The position numbers were made by a program, and so were the translations under genes. The notes beneath the pieces are model-generated. The model worked only from the letters and a program-made list of their open reading frames with translations, was not told the DNA's origin and made no database searches. This document shows, one piece after another, positions 1 through 7,706 of a stretch of DNA of 64,000 bases. The DNA comes from Maribacter sp. BPC-D8 (GTDB lineage Bacteria; Bacteroidota; Bacteroidia; Flavobacteriales; Flavobacteriaceae): assembly GCF_035207705.1 (NCBI RefSeq), contig NZ_CP128187.1, positions 3,224,001 through 3,288,000 of the forward strand, written 5' to 3'. Numbering within the stretch: the first letter of the stretch is position 1; each line of letters begins with the position of its first letter.

Positions 1-3000
1 AGCCATCGGTATCATAATATCACTTCCCTTTCCCGTAGATGTTAGTACAGGCAGTAGTGCCAATATGGTAGTTACGGTAGTCATTAAACAAGGACGAATA
101 CGTTTACCTGCAGCTTCTAAAGTTGCTAGTCGAACTCCTGTTTTATCAGTAGGGTTTTCCCTATCAAATGTTTGGGTGAGATAGGTGGCCATAACTACAC
201 CATCGTCAGTAGCAATGCCAAACAGCGCAATAAAACCAACCCAGACAGCTACACTTAGGTTAATGGTCTTCATATTAAAAAGTGTCCGTAGATTTTCTCC
301 GAATAAACTAAAATTAAAAAACCAATCTTGTCCATATAACCAGATCATAATAAAACCACCTGCAAAGGCAACAGAGATTCCTGTAAACACCATTAATGAT
401 GTGGCTACCGATTTAAACTGAAAATATAAAATCAAGAAAATAATTAACAGGGCCATAGGCACTACTATTGAAAGTGTTTTCTCTGCCCTTAGTTGATTCT
501 CATAGGTTCCGGTAAAGCGATAACTGATGCCCTGCGGAACTATTAAACTACCGTTTTCAATTTTTTGCTCAATTCGAGCTTGTGCACTTTCTACGACATT
601 AACTTCAGCAAAACCATCCAATTTATCAAACAAGACATAACCTATTAAGAAAGTGTCCTCACTTTTAATAACCTGTGGTCCTTGTTCATATCTTATATCT
701 ACAAGATCTCCCAGAGGTACTTGTGTTCCATTATTAATTGGAACATATATATTTTTCAAATCTTCTGGGTTCGACCTTAATTCTCTGGGGTAACGAACTC
801 TTACTCCGTAACGTTCTCTACCTTCTACTGTTTGCGTAAGAGACATACCGCCAACAGCTACTTGTAAAACATCTTGAACGTCCATTACTGTTAATCCATA
901 ACGGGCTAATTGCTTTCTTTTAATGTCAATAAGCAGATATGGCTTACCAACGATACGATCTGCAAAAACAGCTTGTTTTTTTACACCATGAACCTCTTTT
1001 AAAATGGTTTCCAATTGTAATCCAAAATCTTCAATAGTTTTTAAGTCGGGACCTTTAACCTTAATACCCATAGGAGCTCGCATACCGGTCTGTAACATTA
1101 CAAGTCTAGTTTCAATAGGTTGTAATTTTGGAGCAGATGTAACTCCTGGAAATTTGGTTACCCTAACTATTTCATTCCAAATATCATCTGGACTGTTTAT
1201 TTCTGGTCGCCAGTTTCGATAATATTCTCCGTCGTCATCAGCAATTAAATCCCTATTAGTGGCTATTGTTTTTAATTTTGAAGGTTCATAATTTACATCA
1301 TCATCTATATCATTGTTCGGGTTAATGATGTACTTGTCATGCTTAAGAACAAACAATCCGTCATCGTTTACCTTGTAACGTTGTCTTTCTCCATTACTAT
1401 TTCTCATATATTCAGACTTATACTGAATCATGTTTTCATACATAGATAAAGGAGCTGGGTCAAGTGCAGATTCTGTTCTACCAGATTTACCAACCACAGT
1501 CTCTATTTCTGGAATACTCGCAACAGCCATATCTAGTTGTTGTAGTACACGCTTATTTTCTTCAACACCAGCATGCGGTAAAGAAGTAGGCATTAAAAGA
1601 AAGGAGCCTTCATTAAGAGCAGGCATAAATTCTTTCCCAGTATTTCTCATAATAAGAACGCCCAGTATTAAAACAACCGTAGGTATTGTTAGAAACAGAA
1701 GTCGGTTCTCTAAAGCCCAACGAAGAATTTGGTCATAATACTTTTTAAAAACTGTAAATACACCCAATAGACCAAAGCAAATAATAGAAACAAAAATCAA
1801 ATTCATGATTATACTTCGATTAAACCCTAGGGGTCTCCAATATTCTGCAAGTAAGACTACAATCGCTAACGTTGATAGTACGATGTTTATCAAATTCGCT
1901 TGTTTCGATGAAATAAAAGACCTGATCTTTAAAAAAGCCACAGCACCAAAAGCAATTAACAATAAACCCAACCAATAGCCATAAAGAATGGCAATACAAC
2001 CTAGAATTATTAATAATCCATTAATAACATATGTCGTAGCTGCTTTTAAATTTCTCTTTCTAAAAAGAAATGCAGCGATTGGTGGTATTAAGAAAAGTGC
2101 AATTACCAAAGATGCCGTTAACGCCATGGTTTTGGTAAATGCTAGCGGACGAAAAAGTTTACCTTCTGCACCTACCATTGTAAATACAGGTAAAAAACTA
2201 ATGATCGTAGTTAGAACAGCTGTCAATATTGCCCCAGAAACTTCGGCGGTTGCGTTATATATAATTTCATTGGTTGTATATTCTACACCATTTGCTTGAA
2301 AGCACAATTTCTCATCTTCTAGATGCCGAATCATATTCTCTGCGAGTATTACCCCAACATCTACCATAGTACCTATGGCGATTGCAATTCCAGATAATGC
2401 GACAATATTAGCGTCTACATTAAACAGTTTCATGGCAATAAAAACCATCAATACCGCTACAGGTAATAAACCCGAAATAAGTATAGATGCACGTAGATTG
2501 AACACCATGACTATAATTACAAGAATAGTAATAAGAATTTCTAGCGTAAGCGCTTCGTTTAACGTGTGTAAGGTTTCTTGAATAAGTTCTGTTCGATCAT
2601 AAAAAGGGACAATCGTTAACTGAGATGTACGTCCATCTTTCAAAACTTTTGAGGGTAGACCCGATGAAATTTCTACAATCTGTTCTTTTACATTATTAAT
2701 TACCTCTAATGGATTGGCACCATATCTAGCAACCACAACGCCACCTACAACTTCAGCACCTTCTTTATCTAAAAGACCTCTTCTTGTTTGAGGACCTAAA
2801 TGAACATTTGCAATATCCTTGATATGTATAGAAGTATAGTCCTTTGAAGTAACCACAGCATCTTCTAAATCTGAAATAGATTTTACATAACCTAAGCCAC
2901 GAACCAAATATTCCGCTTGATTCATTTCTAGAGTCTGTACACCAATATCTTGATTAGACTGCTTAACAGCCTTAACGACATCGCCTAAGCCAATACCATA

Positions 3001-3648
3001 TTGACGCATTTTTTCTGGCTCAACATCTATTTGATATTCTTGAACATACCCGCCAATAGACGCTACCTCAGAAACACCACCAGCAGAAGCCAACCCATAC
3101 TTTACATAGTAATCTTGAATACTTCTAAGTTCTTGTAAATCCCATCCTCCGGTGACATTACCATCCTTATCTCGACCTTCTAAAGTATACCAGTAAATTT
3201 GCCCTAATCCTGTAGCGTCAGGTCCTAATGTGGGGTTTACACCATCGGGTAGCAAACCACTTGGCAAGGAATTTATTTTTTCTAGAATGCGGCTTCGAGT
3301 CCAGTAAAATTCAACATCTTCCTCGAAAATGATATAAATACTAGAAAAGCCGAACATAGATGAACTACGAATAGTTTTAACACCAGGTATTCCCAAAAGG
3401 GTGGTTGTTAAAGGATAGGTGATTTGGTCTTCTATATCTTGCGGAGACCTACCTGCCCATTTGCTAAAAACTATTTGTTGGTTTTCACCTATATCTGGTA
3501 TTGCATCTACAGCAACCGGATTAGACGGTAGAATGCCGGTATTCCAATTAAAAGGAGTACTTACTATACCCCAACACACAAAAAGTGAGAGTAACAGTAC
3601 AGCAACCAATTTATTTTCTATGAGAAATTTAATGCTTTTATTTAGCAT
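1..3648 (-). CDS. cusA: CusA-type copper/silver efflux RND permease, 3' end cut by window edge
   Basis: Inner-membrane proton-driven pump of the heavy-metal-efflux RND family, expected to work with a periplasmic adaptor and an outer-membrane channel that lie outside the window. The frame is open from ATG at 3648 to base 1, giving 1216 visible codons without the C-terminus. The N-terminal membrane anchor begins MLNKSIKFLIENK. The TM4 signature GIAIAIGTMVDVGVILAEN (about residue 415) matches the monovalent-metal CusA subgroup rather than the CzcA type. About residues 737-830 form an acidic insertion (for example NPNNDIDDDVNYEPSK) that E. coli CusA lacks and that accounts for the length above the usual ~1040. 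The gene lies just downstream of the HYC_CC_PP gene on the same strand. Cu/Ag specificity is inferred from the signature only. Confidence 0.9.
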   Translation of the reverse strand, partial: MLNKSIKFLIENKLVAVLLLSLFVCWGIVSTPFNWNTGILPSNPVAVDAIPDIGENQQIVFSKWAGRSPQDIEDQITYPLTTTLLGIPGVKTIRSSSMFGFSSIYIIFEEDVEFYWTRSRILEKINSLPSGLLPDGVNPTLGPDATGLGQIYWYTLEGRDKDGNVTGGWDLQELRSIQDYYVKYGLASAGGVSEVASIGGYVQEYQIDVEPEKMRQYGIGLGDVVKAVKQSNQDIGVQTLEMNQAEYLVRGLGYVKSISDLEDAVVTSKDYTSIHIKDIANVHLGPQTRRGLLDKEGAEVVGGVVVARYGANPLEVINNVKEQIVEISSGLPSKVLKDGRTSQLTIVPFYDRTELIQETLHTLNEALTLEILITILVIIVMVFNLRASILISGLLPVAVLMVFIAMKLFNVDANIVALSGIAIAIGTMVDVGVILAENMIRHLEDEKLCFQANGVEYTTNEIIYNATAEVSGAILTAVLTTIISFLPVFTMVGAEGKLFRPLAFTKTMALTASLVIALFLIPPIAAFLFRKRNLKAATTYVINGLLIILGCIAILYGYWLGLLLIAFGAVAFLKIRSFISSKQANLINIVLSTLAIVVLLAEYWRPLGFNRSIIMNLIFVSIICFGLLGVFTVFKKYYDQILRWALENRLLFLTIPTVVLILGVLIMRNTGKEFMPALNEGSFLLMPTSLPHAGVEENKRVLQQLDMAVASIPEIETVVGKSGRTESALDPAPLSMYENMIQYKSEYMRNSNGERQRYKVNDDGLFVLKHDKYIINPNNDIDDDVNYEPSKLKTIATNRDLIADDDGEYYRNWRPEINSPDDIWNEIVRVTKFPGVTSAPKLQPIETRLVMLQTGMRAPMGIKVKGPDLKTIEDFGLQLETILKEVHGVKKQAVFADRIVGKPYLLIDIKRKQLARYGLTVMDVQDVLQVAVGGMSLTQTVEGRERYGVRVRYPRELRSNPEDLKNIYVPINNGTQVPLGDLVDIRYEQGPQVIKSEDTFLIGYVLFDKLDGFAEVNVVESAQARIEQKIENGSLIVPQGISYRFTGTYENQLRAEKTLSIVVPMALLIIFLILYFQFKSVATSLMVFTGISVAFAGGFIMIWLYGQDWFFNFSLFGENLRTLFNMKTINLSVAVWVGFIALFGIATDDGVVMATYLTQTFDRENPTDKTGVRLATLEAAGKRIRPCLMTTVTTILALLPVLTSTGKGSDIMIPMA

Positions 3649-3772
3649 ATATCATTGATATTAAATAGTTGAATGAAAAGTTTTGAGGTTTAAAACTAAA
3701 ACAACAAAACTTGCCCAAAACAGATAACCTGCTGGGCTCAATTTCCGATAGAGATCGGAACTATTTAATAAA

Positions 3773-4186
3773 TCAAATTAAAAAAGTCTGGTGCAGCACT
3801 TGCACATCTTGTTTGACAAACGGAGGGGGGTAATCCTTAAAAGAAATCTTTTTAGAAGCTACTCCTTTAAAAAGATTTAAATAAGAATATGTAAATGAAG
3901 TAATAAATATCTGTTGATCAAAAGAAAGTTGATCAAACGAAACTTTCATGTTATCGGCACCTTCCACAATTAATTGTGTATCTGTACAACAAGACTTCTG
4001 CGTGATATTTAAATTCTCACAGTCAGTCTCTACTTTTTCCATTCCGCATGACTTAACCTGCTCAACGATTGAAAAATCTACCAACATATCGCCACAATAG
4101 TGCATATCTACACTGAATGACATTGTAGTCAAAAGAACTACAACTGCCATTAAAACAGATACAAATTTGTGAGCTAACTTCTTCAT
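3773..4186 (-). CDS. HYC_CC_PP family small exported Cys-rich protein
   Basis: 137 residues. An N-terminal hydrophobic segment (about residues 8-26) fits a signal peptide or single anchor. The family-defining marks are visible in order: MHYCGD (about 29-34), SCGM (about 47), a CC pair in KSCCTD (about 66), and YPPPF near the C-terminus. Proteins of this type often sit beside Bacteroidetes CusA/TolC metal efflux genes, and here the gene directly precedes cusA on the same strand with a 124-base gap. A role in periplasmic copper sensing or binding through the Cys and His residues is inference; the biochemical function is unknown. The gap to cusA contains a short inverted repeat (3743-3760). Confidence 0.8.
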   Translation of the reverse strand: MKKLAHKFVSVLMAVVVLLTTMSFSVDMHYCGDMLVDFSIVEQVKSCGMEKVETDCENLNITQKSCCTDTQLIVEGADNMKVSFDQLSFDQQIFITSFTYSYLNLFKGVASKKISFKDYPPPFVKQDVQVLHQTFLI

Positions 4187-4384
4187 TTAGTGCAATATTA
4201 ATAATTAAAACAATACGGCTGGTACTATTTTAACAATTCTATTGATTCTATAAACCTCAAACTTGATATAACAATATTATATTCATAGCAGATCATAAAT
4301 TGATTGACACTAGACCTTTAAGTAAAAAAAATAAAAAATAACGCTAATCAAAACTAGAATATTTTTTGTGGTAAATTCAAATTA

Positions 4385-4425
4385 AAAATCCCTAACAATC
4401 TATATATTAGATTATTAGGGATTTT
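4385..4425 (-). terminator. Rho-independent terminator after tRNA-Leu
   Basis: Inverted repeat aaaatccctaa/ttagggatttt with additional pairing (aatct/agatt) inside. On the minus strand it lies 6 bases beyond the tRNA 3' end and finishes in a T-rich tract. Confidence 0.75.
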
Positions 4426-4430
4426 AGAAG

Positions 4431-4510
4431 TACTCGAGGCGGGAATCGAACCCGCACTCCGAAGAACTGGATTTTGAATCCAGCGCGTCTACCAGTTCCG
4501 CCACTCGAGC
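4431..4510 (-). tRNA. tRNA-Leu (anticodon CAA)
   Basis: 80-nt cloverleaf on the minus strand. The acceptor stem GCTCGAG pairs with CTCGAGT, with a G-U first pair and discriminator A. The D-arm carries GGTAGACGC, the anticodon stem CTGGA/TCCAG encloses TTCAAAA, the variable arm is long as expected for class II Leu tRNAs, and the T-arm contains GGTTCGATTCC. The anticodon CAA reads UUG. The CCA end is not encoded. Confidence 0.97.
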
Positions 4511-4552
4511 ATATTTTACCGTTAAGAAACGGCATCCTGTAAAACAGGACTG

Positions 4553-4580
4553 CAAAACTAAATAATTATTTTCTTTCCAA
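4553..4580 (-). promoter_or_regulatory. Bacteroidetes-type promoter of tRNA-Leu
   Basis: On the minus strand a TTG (-33 element, 4580-4578) is followed after 17 bases by TAGTTTTG (-7 box, 4560-4553), matching the TTG/TAnnTTTG consensus of the phylum. The box is 43 bases from the mature tRNA 5' end. The leader between them holds two small hairpins (CCTGT/ACAGG and CCGTT/AACGG). Confidence 0.55.
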
Positions 4581-4626
4581 CACCAAAAATATCAAGATTT
4601 ATGCATTAGCAACCGAATTTAATTTT

Positions 4627-4634
4627 TAAATTTG
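4627..4634 (+). promoter_or_regulatory. Predicted -7 box upstream of prs
   Basis: TAAATTTG matches the Bacteroidetes -7 consensus TAnnTTTG and lies 67 bases before the chosen prs ATG. No clear TTG is seen at -33. Confidence 0.4.
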
Positions 4635-4701
4635 CACCTCCTTAAAAACAAAGACCTCAATACTTTATTGAAGCAACTGTTTGGAAAACAACAAGAAAGA
4701 C

Positions 4702-5643
4702 ATGCCATACCAAGTTCCACAACCGAAAATATTTGCTTGTACACAAAGTAAAATCTTAGGCGAGAAAATCGCTAAGGCTTACGGTGCAGAAATAGGTAAA
4801 ATATCTTTTTCCCGATACAGTGACGGGGAGTTTCAGCCATCGTTCGAAGAATCTATTCGCGGAACGCGAATCTTTATTATCGGTTCTACACACCCTGGTC
4901 CTGAAAATTTGATGGAAATGTTGTTAATGATAGATGCCGCAAAAAGAGCATCTGCACGTCACATTACAGCAGTTATGCCATACTTTGGTTGGGCTAGACA
5001 AGATAGAAAAGATAAACCCAGAGTACCTATTGCAGCAAAATTAGTTGCTAAAATGCTAGAAACAGCAGGTGCTACTAGAATTATTACAATGGATTTACAT
5101 GCTGATCAGATACAAGGGTTCTTTGAAAAACCTGTTGATCATCTTTTCGCATCTACGTTATTTTTACCATACCTAAAAAACTTAGGCTTAAAAGACCTTA
5201 CTATAGCTTCACCAGATATGGGTGGTTCAAAAAGAGCCTACGCATATTCTAAAGCATTAGATAGCGATGTTGTTGTTTGTTACAAACAAAGAGCGAAAGC
5301 CAATATAATTTCACATATGGAGTTAATTGGTGATGTACAAGGTAAGAACGTAGTTCTTGTCGATGACATGGTAGACACTGCAGGCACATTGACCAGAGCA
5401 GCTGATTTAATGATGGAACGTGGTGCTAAAAGTGTAAGGGCAATATGTACACATGGTTTATTGTCAGGTGATGCATACGAGAAAATTGAAAAATCGAAAT
5501 TAACGGAATTGATCATTACAGATTCTATTCCGATCGAAATAAAGAGTGATAAAGTAAGAGTATTAAGTTGCGCTAATCTATTTGCCGAGGTAATGGATAA
5601 AGTACACAACAATAACTCTATTTCTTCTAAGTTCTTAATGTAA
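4702..5643 (+). CDS. prs: Ribose-phosphate pyrophosphokinase
   Basis: Makes PRPP from ribose 5-phosphate and ATP for nucleotide, His and Trp synthesis; cytosolic. 313 residues from the ATG at 4702 (MPYQVPQPKIFACTQSK), the usual length in flavobacteria; a TTG 21 bases upstream would add seven untypical residues and was not used. Visible motifs: FSRYSDGEFQPSFEESIRG near the N-terminus, the ATP-binding stretch GWARQDRKDKPR, the metal-binding MDLHADQIQGFF, and the PRPP loop VVLVDDMVDTAGT. rplY follows 40 bases downstream, so the two are probably cotranscribed. Confidence 0.96.
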   Translation: MPYQVPQPKIFACTQSKILGEKIAKAYGAEIGKISFSRYSDGEFQPSFEESIRGTRIFIIGSTHPGPENLMEMLLMIDAAKRASARHITAVMPYFGWARQDRKDKPRVPIAAKLVAKMLETAGATRIITMDLHADQIQGFFEKPVDHLFASTLFLPYLKNLGLKDLTIASPDMGGSKRAYAYSKALDSDVVVCYKQRAKANIISHMELIGDVQGKNVVLVDDMVDTAGTLTRAADLMMERGAKSVRAICTHGLLSGDAYEKIEKSKLTELIITDSIPIEIKSDKVRVLSCANLFAEVMDKVHNNNSISSKFLM

Positions 5644-5683
5644 GTTAGAAGCAAAACAAGAATATTAATTTTTAATACATATA

Positions 5684-6307
5684 ATGAAGTCAATTACAAT
5701 TAAAGGATCAGAAAGAGAAAGCGTAGGCAAAAAAGCAACCAAAGCCTTACGTAATGCTGGAAAGGTTCCTTGCGTAGTATACGGAGGGGATAAACCATTA
5801 CATTTTTCAGCAAATGAACTAGCGTTCAGAGATTTGGTTTACACTGCAAATGCGCACACAGTTGCAATTGAATTAGATGGTGGAGATTCTGTTAAAGCTA
5901 TCATGCAAGATATTCAGTTTCACCCTGTAACAGATGCTATCATCCATATTGATTTTTATCAATTATTCGATGATAAAATGGTTACTATGGATATTCCTGT
6001 AACATTAGAAGGAAATTCACCAGGTGAACGTAACGGTGGACGTTTATTGTTCAGAAAACGTAAACTTTCTATTAAAGCTTTACCTAGCAAATTACCTGAT
6101 TTCTTCAACATTGATATCTCTAAGTTGAAAATCGGTCAAAACATTGATGTAGCATCATTATTAAATGATGATTTCACAATATTACACCCAGATAGCCAAG
6201 TTGTAGTACAGGTTAAAACTGCACGTACTGCTGTTGTTGAGGATGAAGAAGGTGAAGAAGGTGAAGAAGGTGAAGAAGGAGCAACTGAAGAAGCTGCTCA
6301 AGAGTAG
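5684..6307 (+). CDS. rplY: 50S ribosomal protein L25/general stress protein Ctc
   Basis: Binds 5S rRNA in the large ribosomal subunit. 207 residues: an N-terminal L25 domain (starts [20 protein letters not shown], with VVYGG near 35), the C-terminal TL5-like beta domain, and an acidic low-complexity tail of EGE repeats ending in TEEAAQE. Such acidic tails are common in the longer Ctc form. It lies between prs and pth, a standard flavobacterial arrangement, and is followed by a strong terminator. Confidence 0.95.
   Translation: MKSITIKGSERESVGKKATKALRNAGKVPCVVYGGDKPLHFSANELAFRDLVYTANAHTVAIELDGGDSVKAIMQDIQFHPVTDAIIHIDFYQLFDDKMVTMDIPVTLEGNSPGERNGGRLLFRKRKLSIKALPSKLPDFFNIDISKLKIGQNIDVASLLNDDFTILHPDSQVVVQVKTARTAVVEDEEGEEGEEGEEGATEEAAQE
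6245..6280 (+). repeat. 9-bp tandem repeat in the rplY tail
   Basis: Four tandem units of gaagaaggt (the last is gaagaagga) encode the Glu-Glu-Gly repeats of the L25 acidic tail. The unit is a multiple of three, so copy-number changes would keep the frame. Confidence 0.85.
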
Positions 6308-6331
6308 TCTTTACAGTTTAAGATTCATAAT

Positions 6332-6370
6332 AAAGCATCCTGGTACTTGTATCAGGATGCTTTTGTATTT
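6332..6370 (+). terminator. Terminator after rplY
   Basis: Perfect 11-bp stem AAAGCATCCTG/CAGGATGCTTT with a 10-base loop, followed by a T-rich run. Located 25 bases after the rplY stop. Confidence 0.85.
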
Positions 6371-6393
6371 TTATCAATTAAATCACAATACAA

Positions 6394-7023
6394 ATGTTCA
6401 GTTTTTTTAAAGCACTTTTTACAAAACAGAACATCATACTTGAAGAGAAAGATCCCATGAAGAAATTTTTAATTGTTGGCCTTGGTAATATCGGTGATGA
6501 ATATGGAGAGACCCGACATAACATTGGCTTTAAAGTACTAGACGAAGTAGCCCGCACAAATGACTTTACTTTTGAAACTGTAAAGCTTGGTGATATAGGG
6601 TCATACAAAGTAAAAGGAAGAACTATTATTTGCCTTAAACCTTCTACATATATGAACAGAAGTGGGAAGGCTTTGAAGTATTGGATGGATAAAGAAAACA
6701 TACCTCAAAGTAACATTCTAGTTATAACAGATGACATCAATTTACCTTTCGGCACCATTAGAATCAAAACTAAAGGTAGTAATGGAGGTCATAATGGATT
6801 AAAGGATGTAGAGCTGTTTCTACAGACTATACTTTACAACAGATATCGTTTTGGAGTTGGAGCTGACTTCGGTAAAGGCAGACAGGTAGAATACGTATTA
6901 GGGCAATGGAGCGAAGAAGAAAAAGCACTAATGCCAGAACGATTAAAGAAATCAACCGAGATTATAAATTCGTTTGCTCTAGCGGGTATTGCTAGAACTA
7001 TGAATCAATTCAATAATTCTTAA
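6394..7023 (+). CDS. pth: Peptidyl-tRNA hydrolase
   Basis: Releases tRNA from prematurely dropped peptidyl-tRNAs; cytosolic. The core begins KKFLIVGLGNIGDEYGET, with the catalytic His at about 42 (RHNIGF). The substrate-binding Asn is in PSTYMNRSG, and the catalytic-site loop is DDINLPFGTIRIK followed by GGHNGLKD. 209 residues from ATG 6394; ATG 6457 would remove a 21-residue basic/hydrophobic extension. That extension is common in flavobacterial annotations, so the longer start was kept, though it is uncertain. The 3' end overlaps the convergent lipoprotein gene by 4 bases. Confidence 0.93.
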   Translation: MFSFFKALFTKQNIILEEKDPMKKFLIVGLGNIGDEYGETRHNIGFKVLDEVARTNDFTFETVKLGDIGSYKVKGRTIICLKPSTYMNRSGKALKYWMDKENIPQSNILVITDDINLPFGTIRIKTKGSNGGHNGLKDVELFLQTILYNRYRFGVGADFGKGRQVEYVLGQWSEEEKALMPERLKKSTEIINSFALAGIARTMNQFNNS

Positions 7024-7706
7024 AGAACTTTAAACGTAAAAACACCAGTATCTGATTTATTACCTTCTTCATCAATAACAACAACTCTCCAGTAATACAC
7101 CGTATCTGATGTTACAGATACTTTTATACTTGTTACTGGTGATGACAATTCTCGAATTAAGGTTATTGGTGGTGTTTCTACAGAGAAATACACTTCATAA
7201 CTAGCGATATCATTATCTAAATCAGAAGCAGACCAAGAGAGTTCAACCTCGTTATTAATATCTTTAAAAACATTATCTGAAGAAGCCGGACTTATAATAG
7301 TTGCTGGAAAAGGTGCAAATGTGGTTCTAGATCCTGAATTATAAAAATACCATTCTTTACTAGATACCGTTTGCTCTACTTCACTATTTCTAGAGCGTAC
7401 AAACCATGAAAATTGCTCGCCTTTTGCCAAAGGTAATTGTGCAGAATTCGATGCCGATACAATGGTCTGTACTGTACCAGTGGCGATATTAGTAACACGT
7501 AATTCATAGGTCTCCGTATTATCTGCCGATCCCCAGCGAAACTCAACTCTACTCGTCTCTTCGCCTAAACTCGTACCTGTAGTGCATTCAGAATTCTCTT
7601 CTGGAAAAACCAAGAGCACTGCTTCAGGTGGGTTTGCAGCACTTTTCTTTTTACAACTGGTAACAGCCATAAACAAACACGTAATAAGTACTAGAAAGCG
7701 CATCAT
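7020..7706 (-). CDS. Lipoprotein with fibronectin type III-like repeats
   Basis: 228 residues. The signal peptide ends at the lipobox VTSC (Cys about 18), followed by KKK. Two beta-sandwich repeats resembling fibronectin type III domains can be recognised (about 30-120 and 130-228) from WF/WR motifs such as FSWFVRSRN and VYYWRVVVIDEEGN. The start overlaps the stop of the upstream metalloprotease by 4 bases (ATGA), indicating translational coupling. It may be a surface partner or anchor of that protease, but no enzymatic motif is seen. Functional assignment beyond 'cell-envelope lipoprotein' is inference. Confidence 0.8.
   Translation of the reverse strand: MMRFLVLITCLFMAVTSCKKKSAANPPEAVLLVFPEENSECTTGTSLGEETSRVEFRWGSADNTETYELRVTNIATGTVQTIVSASNSAQLPLAKGEQFSWFVRSRNSEVEQTVSSKEWYFYNSGSRTTFAPFPATIISPASSDNVFKDINNEVELSWSASDLDNDIASYEVYFSVETPPITLIRELSSPVTSIKVSVTSDTVYYWRVVVIDEEGNKSDTGVFTFKVL

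Noticed and set aside
3743..3760. TTCCGAT/ATCGGAA hairpin between the HYC_CC_PP gene and cusA
   Set aside because: Short stem and no T-run on the minus strand; could be an attenuator but there is too little to call it.
5280..5693. 137-codon minus-strand frame antisense to prs
   Set aside because: Low-complexity composition with no domain; the plus-strand prs is certain. Typical antisense shadow.
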